Shown here: piece by piece, positions 12,001 to 17,648 of the stretch
How positions within the stretch are numbered: position 1 is the stretch's first letter
Layout of the letters: each line of letters opens with the position of its first letter
Source: JALOLV01 sp046295175
GTDB lineage: Bacteria; Bacteroidota; Bacteroidia; Cytophagales; Spirosomataceae
Assembly (NCBI GenBank): GCA_046295175.1
Contig: JBKBNY010000005.1
Coordinates: 310,001 to 374,000 of the forward strand
Direction: 5' to 3'
DNA: 64,000 nucleotides
Notes under the pieces: generated by a model
What the model saw: only the letters and a program-made list of their open reading frames with translations
What the model was told of the DNA's origin: nothing
The model's database searches: none
Position numbers and translations under genes: made by a program

Positions 12001-13412
12001 TCTTTTGTATCATCGCCACCCAAATCTAATTTGTTGGTTAACTTCAAAGTATCTGGCAATGCCGATGTTACGATTTTAACTTTATATGTATCTGTAAATA
12101 AGCTATCGAATAAATATTTACCATTTGACGCTGTCTGAACTGTTTGAATCGGCGAACCGATAGGATTGCCCGAACCATCAACTTTGTATAACTCAACTGT
12201 TACACCACCTACACCGTTTTCGGTTGGGTCTTGGATACCGTCGTTGTCAGTATCTTGCCATACGAAGTCACCGATACTACCATAAGGACCTTGTATGATT
12301 TCTACTGCACAACATCCTTGAGCCGGACAAGTGCTTACATTGGTTGTGAATGTATATGTACCAGGTTGTTTGATTGTCAATGAAGTGTCGGTATTTACGA
12401 CTGCTTCTGGAGTAGGCGAAACAATCTCTACACCATTACGGAACCATTTGATTGTAGTACCGTACTTGTATGGAGCTGGCACACTCACGGTGTACTCATC
12501 GCCGACGTACCAATACAACGGAACCGAGAAACACGCCGCTGCGAAATCGTCTTCTACCAGACTGCTGTTGTTAGGAGTTGAGTCAACGTCTAAACCAGTC
12601 ATCGACTTCACCTCTGCTGTATTGAAGTAAACTCCCTGAGCAATGACCTTCGCGGGGATGGTCACGGCCACTGAGTCGCCAGCAGCGAGTGAAGGTATCG
12701 ACCACTCGAATGTACTCGTGTTGAAGGTTGTTCCGCCACCTGCTACAATACCCGCCAAAGTCGGGGTAGCTCCACTGGTTGGGAAGTTGTCTTTTATCAC
12801 GACATTCGATGCCGCAGATGTACCTTCGTTGACGGCATAGAGTGTGTACGTAACGGTATTGCCAATGACAGGCTTATCGTTACTGACCAACTTGCCGATA
12901 CGAATGTCAGCTTGGGCAAAAACACCCAAAATGGCAAAAAGCACCAACAAAATTGTTGCTGCCGCCCATCTTATAGCCGTTTTTTTAGTTGAAGACGTAG
13001 ATTTTCCTTTCATCTCATTAATTAAATTTGGTCCATCGTCTGTATTAGACTCAGTAAATTTCTGGGTCCAAGACTTAGTTTTTTCATCAAAGAAACTCCC
13101 AATTAGGTAGTTCTTGACGGTGGAATCGTTTTGGTAGGAAAGCTGATTCATAGCTACATTTGTTAATTTCGACAGCGAATCGTTGTTTGTTCTATGGTTA
13201 TTCTGGTAATTCGGAGAAGGTAAATCAATACAACTGCCTACTTCCATCTCTTCAAAAATAGGTTGTCGAGAATTGGTGGCAACTGCTACTGGAATAGGCT
13301 CTTTCTGGTTCAAATTGAAGAGAGTTTTCATCAATAAATTAATCAATGAAAAACCGCTTTTTTGATTCCTGACATTCATCTTAAAGGTACTCAATGTAAA
13401 TGATGATTTCAT
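1..13412 (-). CDS. Giant modular repeat surface protein (adhesin-like), 3' end beyond window
   Basis: I translated the minus strand: one frame stays open from about 13412 to the left edge (about 4,470 codons including the N gap), so the C-terminus is not seen. In order: a hydrophilic stretch (residues 1-145 if the first ATG is used), one hydrophobic segment (about 146-166, ending in VFAQ, signal-peptide-like), a DUF11 domain, seven SdrD_B-like repeats (motif IGDYVWxDxDNDGxQD), two DUF11 domains, two more SdrD_B repeats, a DUF11 broken by the gap, two Ig/PKD-like modules, two DUF11 domains, about fifteen short Ig-like modules (motif ICxGESxTLxAxGC) and further DUF11-like modules. Such proteins in Bacteroidota are usually T9SS-exported surface or gliding adhesins; the sorting domain would lie off-window. 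An in-frame stop lies nine codons before the ATG at 13412. The ATG at 13013, 13 residues before the hydrophobic segment, is an alternative start. Confidence 0.9.
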   Translation of the reverse strand, partial: MKSSFTLSTFKMNVRNQKSGFSLINLLMKTLFNLNQKEPIPVAVATNSRQPIFEEMEVGSCIDLPSPNYQNNHRTNNDSLSKLTNVAMNQLSYQNDSTVKNYLIGSFFDEKTKSWTQKFTESNTDDGPNLINEMKGKSTSSTKKTAIRWAAATILLVLFAILGVFAQADIRIGKLVSNDKPVIGNTVTYTLYAVNEGTSAASNVVIKDNFPTSGATPTLAGIVAGGGTTFNTSTFEWSIPSLAAGDSVAVTIPAKVIAQGVYFNTAEVKSMTGLDVDSTPNNSSLVEDDFAAACFSVPLYWYVGDEYTVSVPAPYKYGTTIKWFRNGVEIVSPTPEAVVNTDTSLTIKQPGTYTFTTNVSTCPAQGCCAVEIIQGPYGSIGDFVWQDTDNDGIQDPTENGVGGVTVELYKVDGSGNPIGSPIQTVQTASNGKYLFDSLFTDTYKVKIVTSALPDTLKLTNKLDLGGDDTKDSDFDSVSGLSPPIVINVDSTGIKKDNITIDAGLFVPVGTIGDYVWVDADNDGFQDPTETGVQGVILELYAADASGNPIGSLLAKDTTDANGFYEFINLKKGDYVVKVVTSSIPTAFSISNKPNAGGDDTKDSDFTTAGLSPKVTLNPGNETNPLNKNNSTIDLAIVSLGTIGDYVWNDADNDGFQDSGESGVAGVQVELYAADASGNTVGAALAKDTTDANGLYQFKDLIKGDYVVKIITSTIPSGFIITNQNAGGDDTKDSDFSPSTGLSQKVSLDPTNTGGDPLKKDNPTVDAGLFSPLGSIGDFVWKDADNDGVQDPGELGAEGVVIELYASDANGNPIGAALKKDTTDANGAYLFSNLPAGDYVIKLVSSTLPTNFEISTLPNTGGDDTKDSDVNPTTGFSPKITITTINPATPADKDNSTIDIALYTPVGVIGDYVWKDADNDGVQDAGEAGVPGVILELYAADASGNPTGAVLKKDTTDANGLYQFTNVLKGEYVVKIVQSSIPTDSKLSSKENIGGDDTKDNDFGTDGLSQKILFDPTNTTDPLLKNNPTIDAAIITTGSIGDYVWKDTDNDGIQDPSESGVAGVQVELYLADASGNPIGSPIAKDTTDATGLYKFINLDKGDYVVKILTNTLPTDTQITSLTDAGGDDTKDSDFTISGLSPKITLDPANAGSNPLLKDNNTVDAGIRTLGTIGDYVWNDANNDGIQDSGETGVANVIIELYAADASGNPVGAVLKKDTTDANGLYQFTQLPKGDYVVKVLSSSLPSGVALSTKQNAGSDDTKDSDVSPTTGLSQKITLDPDNAGGDPLKKNNPTIDAAVYTPVFDLALRKTSNATTVVAGQDITFTIEVFNQGNIDATDIQITDYVPAGLTLNDLDWTVASGKATLLSPIASLAAGASTTVDITFTVGASVTGSITNVAEISSAKDPQSNTPTDKDSTPDNDPSNDGTAKDDVINENGKTGGDEDDSDPSTITVTAAPVFDLALRKTPPATTTVKPGELVTFNIEVINQGTVTATDIVVADYIPAGFTLADPDWDLVSGIAYDTIPGPLASGSSITLTLQLQVNSNATAGTLTNVAEISSAKDGNGNPVTDVDSTPDNNPSNDGTAKNDVVNENGKTGGDEDDSDPAQITVQPLFGTIGDYVWNDVDNDGIQDAGENGVQGVILELYAADANGNPTGAVLKKDTTDAVGFYQFTDLSKGDYVVKIVNSSIPSIYYPSTNTNAGSDDTKDSDFSPTTLLSQKITLDPNNADSDPLLKDNQTVDAALVILGSIGDYVWKDTDNDGVQDAGETGAQGVILELYASDANGNPLGSAIAKDTTDASGFYQFNKLPKGDYVVKVVTSTVPSGFELSPKIDLGGDDTKDSDVNSTTGLSPKITLDPANAGSNPLLRNNPTIDVAVYAPVFDLALRKTSTQTSIVAGQNVTFTLSVFNQGNIDARDIQITDYIPTGLTLNDANWTASSGRATLNTPIASLAAGASTTVTITFTVGTSVTGSIXXXXXXXXXXXXXXXXXXXXXXXXXXXXXXXXXXSTPDNNPSNDGTSKDDVINENGKTGGDEDDSDPSTITVTPIVECPTLVAVTLDGDICVGDTTFIKGTASNGARIKWYLTPIGGTPIATTNSGVNYMVFPTTTTTYYAEIENIAQSCDNTRQPVIVIVNARPSTPTCVGVVDVCDGTKVDLNQYVINGITTPGGAFEWHTGANPNSPFVTNPLSVGAGTYYLFEKSGAGCYSNPTLLKIVYKTCEKLIDLSLQKVASAATVNQGDNVTYTITVTNAGPDAATNVEIKDVLPAGLQFVSSSSFTNTAGTLKASVATINAGQTVSLTFLAKVVGTGTITNYAEVSKADQKDKDSTPDNGQIAGEDDGDFDTIKVNSPDPIADLNLNKTVSNTAPTQGDQITYFITVTNNGPDKATNVEITDVVPAGLQVISAVGGDATTVSGNTVVAKFNEITVGQTLQLSILAKVTGSGTIKNIAQITKTDQKDPDSTPNNGGGTTTDEDDDDSEDITIKTPCNPITPIVACLNPYICTGESTTLSAIGCNGVVLWSDGQTGATITVSPTVSTTYTAVCKVGECTSPKSNAVTVVVNTASPPVVTASSYFVCGGSSVTLSATGCTGSIVWSNGMSGASIIVSPTVTTEYSAVCKKATCTSPASEKIRITVGTSGSGPVIATTKNSICTGESTTITATNCGGTVLWSNGQTGTSVSVSPTTTTTYSAVCKVGDCTSQKSNDVTISVGSGGIAPTISASKESICANESVTLKALNCAGTVVWSTGATIGTITVNPAATTTYTVTCKVNGCEGTASKTITVGTGGGTPPTITSNKDGVCEGESVTLTATGCSGTLTWSTGATTSSITLTPTTTTTYTATCNNTGSCAGTASKTITVTPKPVPPIVTCGSERICAGESLTFTAHNCDGLVKWSTGATGATMVVNPTVSTTYTATCTINGCTSLPSSGGAITVITQTPTITSTKDAICSSEPVTLTAAGCSGTLTWSTGATTGAITVTPTATTTYTVTCKVENCEGTASKTITVGTGGGTPPTITSNKDGVCEGESVTLTATGCSGTLTWSTGATTSSITLTPTTTTTYTATCNNTGSCAGTASKTITVTPKPVPPIVTCGSERICAGESLTFTAHNCDGLVKWSTGATGATMIVNPTVSTTYTATCTINGCTSLPSSGGAITVITETPTITASKETVCGNEPVTLTAAGCSGTLTWSTGATTVAITVTPTATTTYTVTCKVENCEGKATKTITVGGTSGTPPTVTASKTNACPGETVTLTAAGCTGSVIWNIGATTSTITTTASGTFSAKCVASGGACGSSESNVVNVTFSTPTTPTITTSANALCEPGQVTLTAAGCTGSVVWSNGSTGSVITPTVSATTTFTATCKSGDCTSPASNSVVITVGKPTAPTISAGTTTICAGGSSALTATGCAGGTIVWSNGQTGNTITVSPANTTEYTAVCKLPQGGCTSDASNRVSVTVITKPESPVITCTASRICAGDTLTLSGLGCAGTIIWSNGRTGATININPTVTTVYTAICKVGNCESAPSAAATITVGAPIPPVVTCKNTQICSGGSTQIEAAGCTGTVVWSDGQKGAVITVSPTTLTSYWAICDGGRCQSEKSNVISVQVTGSGLAKPRTKDLVNVCPFNTVDLTTGVTSAATSQGSIFVFRTGTTPGSPAVANPSAVGSGTYYVFEKAGNGCYSEAGVINVQITTCNTGTACSTNPATANAGKDSTLCLQANSFTLNGKIGGAATSAKWTSDGTGTFDNSLNLNAKYSFSNEDILKGSVKFVLTTNDPDDNGSCVAAKDTMVLTVKAVKVKPIIETDKSPNICFGDSVKLTAKETGYSYKWSNGATTRTITVKTTGRYSVQLIGQDGCGSISSDEIVVNVGSAIPAPSVVALPKNICPATTVNLNSAVTSQVSSQGGVFEFRTGNSPTSPMLANASAVVAGTYYVFEKSAIGCYSAGASMIVSIDQCNITTDTSKTDVEIVIVGSRVEMKIDEQLTYTITVKNKGPKPATNVKVVNNLPKQQGLVLASSTPGLTLVGDSLVGTIANLAVGETKTYTYTAILKKAGKIINTAKITSVTPQDVITSNNISQWTVECKTCQEACIGLALSADTLRQSNGSYNVTFRAIVESCGNLKLEGVEIKENLATMFTSPATFTVIQKPTAGLGSKLVTNDSFNGTTDTKLTLAAGSILEQGVTDTVKFVINVIPNGNEGPFSTNATVAAMANTIFGVPAETSDVSNNGKVVDKPSSEPTVVRFFKSPSIGLALAVIDTVKQQNGSYNVTYQAIVKNNGSLELNGVVVCDTLSKAIKLPASYTIVGTPTKSAGSQLVINNAFNGSNEPCLTTSAGKLGVGKVDTIRFVVNIKPDTIKTFTTQAVASGTGTLANNTNQTVTAVSSAGTNPDSPSKTPTSVVFGSGGTGSISVPCIGLALYVKDTVRQSDGSYNISYRAIIKNCGNLNLKDITMCDTLSNTFTSPAVATIVQKPTISAGS
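2650..5920 (-). repeat. Array of short Ig-like modules, about 200-220 bp each
   Basis: About fifteen modules with the pattern (I)CxGES-TLxAxGC-G-WSxGxTG-TTTYxAxCK. Each has conserved cysteines and a WS(N/T)G motif. They resemble the SprB-like or PKD/Ig-like repeats of T9SS-exported giant proteins. Many plus-strand open frames across this stretch are antisense shadows of the repeats. Confidence 0.75.
3768..5093 (-). repeat. 663-bp near-identical tandem duplication (three Ig modules per unit)
   Basis: Sequence at about 3768-4430 recurs at 4431-5093 with an offset of exactly 663 bp (221 codons). About 480 bp (3947-4430 against 4610-5093) show only about three mismatches by eye. A patch at about 3888-3945 differs clearly from its counterpart at 4551-4608. 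The frame is preserved. This looks like a recent duplication followed by local divergence or gene conversion. Confidence 0.85.
7393..7492. other. Assembly gap (100 N) inside the giant gene
   Basis: Exactly 100 N, the conventional size for a gap of unknown length. The minus-strand frame is the same on both sides. Both flanks match a complete DUF11 module at about 9150-9260, in which the equivalent interval is about 61 bp, so the true missing sequence may be that short, or may include collapsed extra repeats. Confidence 0.98.
7785..8570 (-). repeat. Two further SdrD_B-like repeats
   Basis: Units beginning near 8570 and 8172 carry the same IGDYVW, DNDG and GxDDTKDSD motifs as the seven-unit block. 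They are separated from that block by two DUF11 modules (about 8590-9500), so the domain order suggests duplication of a DUF11 plus SdrD_B cassette. Confidence 0.8.
9520..12282 (-). repeat. Seven tandem SdrD_B-like repeats, period about 395 bp
   Basis: Seven units begin near 12282, 11890, 11496, 11099, 10699, 10304 and 9909. Each starts with a G(S/T/V)IGD(Y/F)VW motif, then a calcium-loop-like DxDNDGxQD, a GVxGVxVELY strand, a KKDTTDANGxYxF strand and GGDDTKDSD. This is the prealbumin-like Cna-B/SdrD_B fold usual in stalk regions of surface adhesins. The units are similar but not identical. Confidence 0.85.
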
Positions 13413-13503
13413 TTGCGAACACGTTGTATTGATACTCTACTTACGGTAGCCAGATTGTACCACTCAATAAGTATATACGATTTTAAAAAAAATAGGTTTT
13501 TTT

Positions 13504-13522
13504 GGATAGAATACACCTATCC
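13504..13522. other. Inverted repeat upstream of giant gene
   Basis: GGATAG - 7 bp - CTATCC, about 90 bp upstream of the ATG at 13412, flanked on both sides by T-runs on the plus strand. It could be an operator or a weak hairpin; its role is unknown. Confidence 0.35.
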
Positions 13523-13744
13523 TTTTTTCACAAATAGAATGTATCTAAAACTGTGCCAAATGATAAAGTACTACCGCTTAATAAGAATATGACATTAGAA
13601 TTATCTCGAAAAGGTTTAAATGGAGCCGAAAAACGAAAAAATATCCTATCGAGGCCTTGGGAATTTATAATGAAGAATAGTGACTTCTTGAGCTATAAAA
13701 ATGAATTGTGGATTGAACTAAAATTGTGCCAAAAATATCAATAA

Positions 13745-13774
13745 ACCCAAAAACCACCCATAATTGAGTGGTTT
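13745..13774 (-). terminator. Rho-independent terminator after M43 protease gene
   Basis: Read on the minus strand, AAACCAC, a 10-base loop and GTGGTTT are followed by TTGGGTTT. It sits 45 bp beyond the protease stop codon and before the giant gene, so it probably separates the two transcripts. Confidence 0.55.
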
Positions 13775-13819
13775 CAGAGATAAAAAAAGCCGTATTATTT
13801 TCTTGATAAAAAGCCAGTT

Positions 13820-14902
13820 TTACTGGCAAATATCGTTTAATTTAAAGGTTATTTTTCCGCTCGAAGGCGACACCCTTGTACCTGGTTTTAGGGTAATTTT
13901 ATTGCCTGCATTTACCACCGAATTGTGGTTTCCAGTAAAATTGGCGTTACCGTTAAATGGATAATTTAGACTACCTACGTTTATCTCATTTTTGACGGCA
14001 ACTCTCATTTCTCCAGTGTAGTTAGTGGGGTTTCCGAAGAAACCACTGAGAGAGCTATTGTCGCTGATAAGGTGATTCTGAAAAAGCCCTCCGGCATTAG
14101 TTGCCAAACTTATGAAGTACCTCATTCGGGTTCCTTGATGGGCCGTAAACTGTGCGTAACAAGATGCCCAATAACTCATTATATTGGTGGTTGGTGGGTT
14201 ATAAGTCCGTGTAGCACCATTACAATTTGTACTCATATTGCCTGTATAAGTACACCCAATTGAAGAGTTTTGTGAACCAGCAAAGTCGGCAGCAGTATCG
14301 CAAATTAGGTCTCCCGCTGTGTTACAATTTGACCCATCGGGACACTCAGCACCCTGAAAAGTCTCAAAAGTATGGTAGAGGCCAAGTGCATGGCCCATCT
14401 CATGATAAAAGTTAAAATTGGCAGACTGAACCACCGAAAAAGCCGTAGTCGGAATCCCGTAAGCGTATCCGCCCGAAGCAGTTGCCCCTTTGTGTACGTA
14501 AATATCAATGGCATCGGTATGCCGATTAAATCCCAAAATGGTATTTTGATGTGTCGTACTCGAAAAATTCATTGCTGTATTAAGCGTCGTATTATCCATG
14601 TAATCGTAACCAACAAAAGCAAAACAGATGTTATGAGGCTTAAAAAATGACCCCATCAATAGCAAATCATTTTTGAGTTGTTCGGGCGTGGTGGCTGCAT
14701 TTGTACCGTCGTTGTTACGCAGAATATGCACAAAAATCCGCAAAACATACAGGTAATCTGAGGCTGCTTGTATCTCAGACCACTTCGACGGAGCAATATA
14801 AACTGCTTTGTCGGGGGTTGGTGTAGCACAGATTTGAGCCTTTATGGGCTGGATAAATGCAGTAAAAATTCCGAGAATAAATATACAAAATATTTTTTTC
14901 AT
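13820..14902 (-). CDS. Secreted M43-type zinc metalloprotease
   Basis: 360 residues with an N-terminal signal peptide (ending near IKAQ, residue 23). The extended zinc signature HEMGHALGLYH is at about residues 167-177 and the Met-turn motif NIMSY at about 240-244, as in pappalysin-type (M43) metzincins. Several cysteine pairs follow the zinc site. The last 30 residues (ITLKPG...FKLNDIC) resemble a short module also seen near the C-terminus of the PA14 protein at 54315-56690. No classical T9SS sorting domain follows it, so the export route is uncertain. Its ATG overlaps the stop of the upstream gene by 4 bp, indicating translational coupling. It probably degrades extracellular protein; the natural substrate is unknown. 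Confidence 0.88.
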   Translation of the reverse strand: MKKIFCIFILGIFTAFIQPIKAQICATPTPDKAVYIAPSKWSEIQAASDYLYVLRIFVHILRNNDGTNAATTPEQLKNDLLLMGSFFKPHNICFAFVGYDYMDNTTLNTAMNFSSTTHQNTILGFNRHTDAIDIYVHKGATASGGYAYGIPTTAFSVVQSANFNFYHEMGHALGLYHTFETFQGAECPDGSNCNTAGDLICDTAADFAGSQNSSIGCTYTGNMSTNCNGATRTYNPPTTNIMSYWASCYAQFTAHQGTRMRYFISLATNAGGLFQNHLISDNSSLSGFFGNPTNYTGEMRVAVKNEINVGSLNYPFNGNANFTGNHNSVVNAGNKITLKPGTRVSPSSGKITFKLNDICQ

Positions 14903-16035
14903 AGCTTATCAGTTTTATATTTCAAAACATCAATTTCTTTCTTTAATTGGATGATATACAGAGCCAATTCTTCGATTTTCTCCATCATCGCTTTATTCGT
15001 CTCGCCGACCTTTAACCCCCCTTTTTCGATTTCGGATGCCTTCGGAATATTTGGTAAATGTTTATTTTCTTTCACAAAAGTCTCCATTTCTTCGATACTA
15101 CGGAGTTTGTAATCATCCTCAAAAACGTAATCGGCCCAACCTGTTTCTACAATAACTTCATTTGATTTGATTGTTCCATTGACTTCTAATTTGTAAACGG
15201 TCGGATACCTCCCGATACCGACTTTACCGCTCGTTTCGACATCGCTCAAAATAACATTCGATGTATTTTTACCTCCTCTGATATATGTATCTTCGTTGGT
15301 ATCAAAATGGAAGTGCGTGTAGTGTGTCGTTCCTTTAAAAACGGCTGTTCCGAAGCTACTCCCAGTGGCTGTTTTATGCACAAGGAACGTCGCAGAAATT
15401 GAATTATCGGCAGTTCCGATACCTACATTTCCGCCATAAGGATTAAGTCTGAGATTTTGCTCACTTTTTACGAAATTTGGGAAAGTCCCAACTTTTCTTG
15501 CTTGGATTGCATCTTTATCAATATTCATAAATTGACTACCAGAAAATATTGTTCCTGTCATTGGGGAGTAAATCCGAAATGCTCCGTCAGATGCACTATT
15601 TGAAACAATAGGCGATATATTCGTTGAGCCATCCACAATTATTCCATTTGCCGGAGCAGTAAGTCCGTTGATTGATAACCGTCCCAGCGTGGTCAAAGAC
15701 ATGATTGTTGTTTCGGTAGGAGTAGCGTTTCCAGCAGTTCCTGTTGTGATTGAGTTCCAATTTAAACTACCAGTTGTTGGGTCTAAAAACATACCTGCGG
15801 CATAACCCGTACCAATGTATCGCTGGATATTTGAAGCATCGCGGTATTGATTAAAGCCAATTGTAGGCCAGTTTTGCTGGAGCGAAATACCGGTACTCGA
15901 TGTTCCAAAAATACCCGTTGTCGAGCCATTCACCTTTACTCTTAAAGGTTCATTAGGCTTGATTTCGGCATTTTGCGAAAAGCTCTTGGTTGAAAAAAAA
16001 GCTACTGCAATCAAGAATAAAATTGATTTTTTCAT
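14899..16035 (-). CDS. Secreted tail-fibre-like protein with C-terminal coiled coil
   Basis: 378 residues, starting with a clear signal peptide (MKKS...KSFSQ). The middle is rich in Gly, Thr and Ser with repeated short strands such as GNVGIGT and GKVGIG, typical of trimeric beta-structured fibre proteins. The C-terminal 90 residues carry a pattern common in Bacteroidota (WADYVFxxxYxL, then HLPNIP, then a GETNKAMMEKIEEL helix), which is a coiled coil resembling an S74-type intramolecular-chaperone region but too short to be sure of self-cleavage. The function is not known. It sits 20 bp downstream of the LytTR gene and overlaps the protease gene, so the three are probably one transcript. Confidence 0.75.
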   Translation of the reverse strand: MKKSILFLIAVAFFSTKSFSQNAEIKPNEPLRVKVNGSTTGIFGTSSTGISLQQNWPTIGFNQYRDASNIQRYIGTGYAAGMFLDPTTGSLNWNSITTGTAGNATPTETTIMSLTTLGRLSINGLTAPANGIIVDGSTNISPIVSNSASDGAFRIYSPMTGTIFSGSQFMNIDKDAIQARKVGTFPNFVKSEQNLRLNPYGGNVGIGTADNSISATFLVHKTATGSSFGTAVFKGTTHYTHFHFDTNEDTYIRGGKNTSNVILSDVETSGKVGIGRYPTVYKLEVNGTIKSNEVIVETGWADYVFEDDYKLRSIEEMETFVKENKHLPNIPKASEIEKGGLKVGETNKAMMEKIEELALYIIQLKKEIDVLKYKTDKL

Positions 16036-16055
16036 GGTTTTGTAAAATTTAAAAA

Positions 16056-16382
16056 TTAGAAATTTAATGACTCAAAAATCATCTGCATCCGACTTTTCCG
16101 CCGTCTCGAAAGCGTTACATTCCGATTGTGTTCTATCTCGACCGATGACTCTTTCATGGCGGTCACGTATTTAAGATTGACCATAAATGTTTTGTGTGTT
16201 CTGAAGAAGTTTGGATTGTCTTTTAGTCGAGCTTCAATCTTTTTGAGAGTAGTAGAGCTAATGAATATTTGCCCCGACACAAGATGTACTTTGGTGTAGT
16301 TTTCGTAGGCTTCGAGCATGATAATCTCTTGGGTATCGAATCTTTTTCGGCTACCCACGTGCAATAATTCTGTTGTTTTCAT
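16056..16382 (-). CDS. Stand-alone LytTR DNA-binding regulator
   Basis: 108 residues comprising little more than a LytTR domain (about residues 15-105), with the features EAYENYTKVHL, FFRTHKTFMVNLKYV and a basic tail LSRRRKSRM. There is no receiver domain, so it must act without the usual phosphorelay or be controlled by abundance or partner proteins. It lies 10 bp after the GH5-like gene and 20 bp before the fibre-like gene on the same strand, inside an otherwise secreted-protein operon. It is related in size and layout to the LytTR protein at 63633-63986. It probably controls this operon or nearby secreted genes (inference). Confidence 0.88.
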   Translation of the reverse strand: MKTTELLHVGSRKRFDTQEIIMLEAYENYTKVHLVSGQIFISSTTLKKIEARLKDNPNFFRTHKTFMVNLKYVTAMKESSVEIEHNRNVTLSRRRKSRMQMIFESLNF

Positions 16383-16392
16383 GGCTTTTTGT

Positions 16393-17604
16393 TTAATTCA
16401 GAATCCTAAATCCGTTTTGGATATAGGTTGTTTTTTGGGCAGTTATTAATCCATAAGTAGAATTTGTTGCTAAATCCAATCCCCAACCTGTCAGCGAAGC
16501 GTAGGTATTATTGGTTGTCATATCCATAACCGTACAGAGCGGGTCTCCGCCGCCACTATTACCAGGCCCCCACTCCCAAGCCAGCCAGCCAATTCCCAAA
16601 CGCTGGCATTCGGTTGCAATCCATTCGTAATTTACCATACCTGCCGTGCTACATACACTCACACCATTGCCAGCCCAAGCACCATATTTTGATAGTTCCC
16701 CGATGATAAATGGCACATTGGCATTTACGGCAGCTTCAAATTGAGCCGTGATGAATGCAGGGGTTGCTCCGTTATTCATTGGCCAATAAGTATGTACCGA
16801 GAATAAAAGGTTATGCAGAGGGTCGTGGTTTATCAGAATCTGGGATTTCTGAACAATGATTTCGAGGTTTTTGCCACAATCTACGCCATCAATTACGAGC
16901 GGAACGGTGATTCCTGCATTACGAAGTTGGGTAATGGCATCTTTGTAGGCATCTTCAAACTGCTGAGCCGTAGATTGCCAATCGCCAGGTTCGTTGGCGA
17001 TATTGAGCAGCAAAGCGTGTTTGTATTTATCAATAATAGCAAGAATTTGCGGGCGTTTCCAATAGTTTAAGGCTACTTGCAGAGCAGACAGATTGCAGGT
17101 AGCATCGTGAATCTCGACCATCGGAACCATTTTGGCCTGAATACATTTCGAAATAAGACTATCGAGTTTGACATCATTGGTTGGCGAACCATTGAGAGTT
17201 GTAGTCCAGACTATTCTGAGGCAATTTGCACCAGTTTGAGCAATTTCGGGTATCGAAAGTCCATCTTGGTCGGTCCAGACATTCATTTTATTGACTCCTT
17301 TCAGAATCACCGTGTTGCCGCTGGGGTCTTTGAGATTTCGTCCATCTACATAAAAAGTGGGCTTCTGTGTATTTCCTGCAACCAAATCGGTCCATGCTGT
17401 ACCATTCCAAAACTGATGTTTATTGGTTGTAGTATTAAAAATCATGGTTCCGAGTGGAATTTGATTTGAAGGAGTATTGGTAGGGCGATTGGAACTACTA
17501 AATTGCGGAAATACAACGCCATTGGGAGTCAGTTCGGCTCTGGCTTGGCTAAATACATCTTGCTGGCTCATAAGTAACAGGCAAATAGTTATAATTTTTT
17601 TCAT
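16393..17604 (-). CDS. Secreted GH5-like glycoside hydrolase (cellulase/mannanase clan)
   Basis: 403 residues with a signal peptide (to about residue 20). Residues 21-80 are a short Bacteroidota segment (GTMIFNT, then FWNGTAWTDL) seen at the N-termini of fibre-like proteins. Residues 83-400 form a (beta/alpha)8 hydrolase: LKGVN, NCLRIVW, the acid/base motif NIANEP (Glu about 205), HTYWP, and the nucleophile motif IIGELS (Glu about 303), ending with a WLAWEWGPG motif. These fit family GH5 or a close clan-A relative acting on beta-glucans or mannans; the exact substrate cannot be read from sequence. It is preceded by the hydrolase gene (44-bp gap) and followed by the LytTR gene (10 bp). Confidence 0.82.
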   Translation of the reverse strand: MKKIITICLLLMSQQDVFSQARAELTPNGVVFPQFSSSNRPTNTPSNQIPLGTMIFNTTTNKHQFWNGTAWTDLVAGNTQKPTFYVDGRNLKDPSGNTVILKGVNKMNVWTDQDGLSIPEIAQTGANCLRIVWTTTLNGSPTNDVKLDSLISKCIQAKMVPMVEIHDATCNLSALQVALNYWKRPQILAIIDKYKHALLLNIANEPGDWQSTAQQFEDAYKDAITQLRNAGITVPLVIDGVDCGKNLEIIVQKSQILINHDPLHNLLFSVHTYWPMNNGATPAFITAQFEAAVNANVPFIIGELSKYGAWAGNGVSVCSTAGMVNYEWIATECQRLGIGWLAWEWGPGNSGGGDPLCTVMDMTTNNTYASLTGWGLDLATNSTYGLITAQKTTYIQNGFRILN

Positions 17605-17648
17605 GGTCTAAAAATTTATTTTTGAATGGGAATGAGCATTCGGAATAC

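Larger units (their letters stand above)
13413..13819. other. Intergenic region between giant gene and M43 protease gene
   Basis: 407 bp, AT-rich. It holds a terminator-like hairpin at its right end (see 13745-13774), a perfect 6-bp inverted repeat at 13504-13522 (GGATAG, 7-bp loop, CTATCC), and a 63-codon plus-strand frame (13553-13744) with no recognisable family that I do not accept as a gene. The promoter of the giant gene should lie here, but I see no convincing TAnnTTTG element on the minus strand. Confidence 0.6.

Noticed and set aside
2650..12282. Regularly spaced repeats that might suggest a CRISPR array
   Set aside because: The repeats are 200-400 bp, in frame and coding, with no short identical direct repeats or unique spacers of CRISPR size.
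621..12840. Many plus-strand open frames of 60-175 codons opposite the giant gene
   Set aside because: They are antisense shadows of a single long minus-strand frame with recognisable DUF11, SdrD_B and Ig-like domains; their translations show no family features.
13504..13528. Hairpin followed by TTTTTT on the plus strand as a terminator
   Set aside because: No plus-strand gene precedes it; the large upstream gene runs on the other strand.
13553..13744. 63-codon plus-strand frame in the intergenic region
   Set aside because: No recognisable domain, no clear promoter or ribosome-binding site, low-complexity lysine/asparagine-rich translation. The flanking GTGCCAAA repeats are too short to be meaningful.
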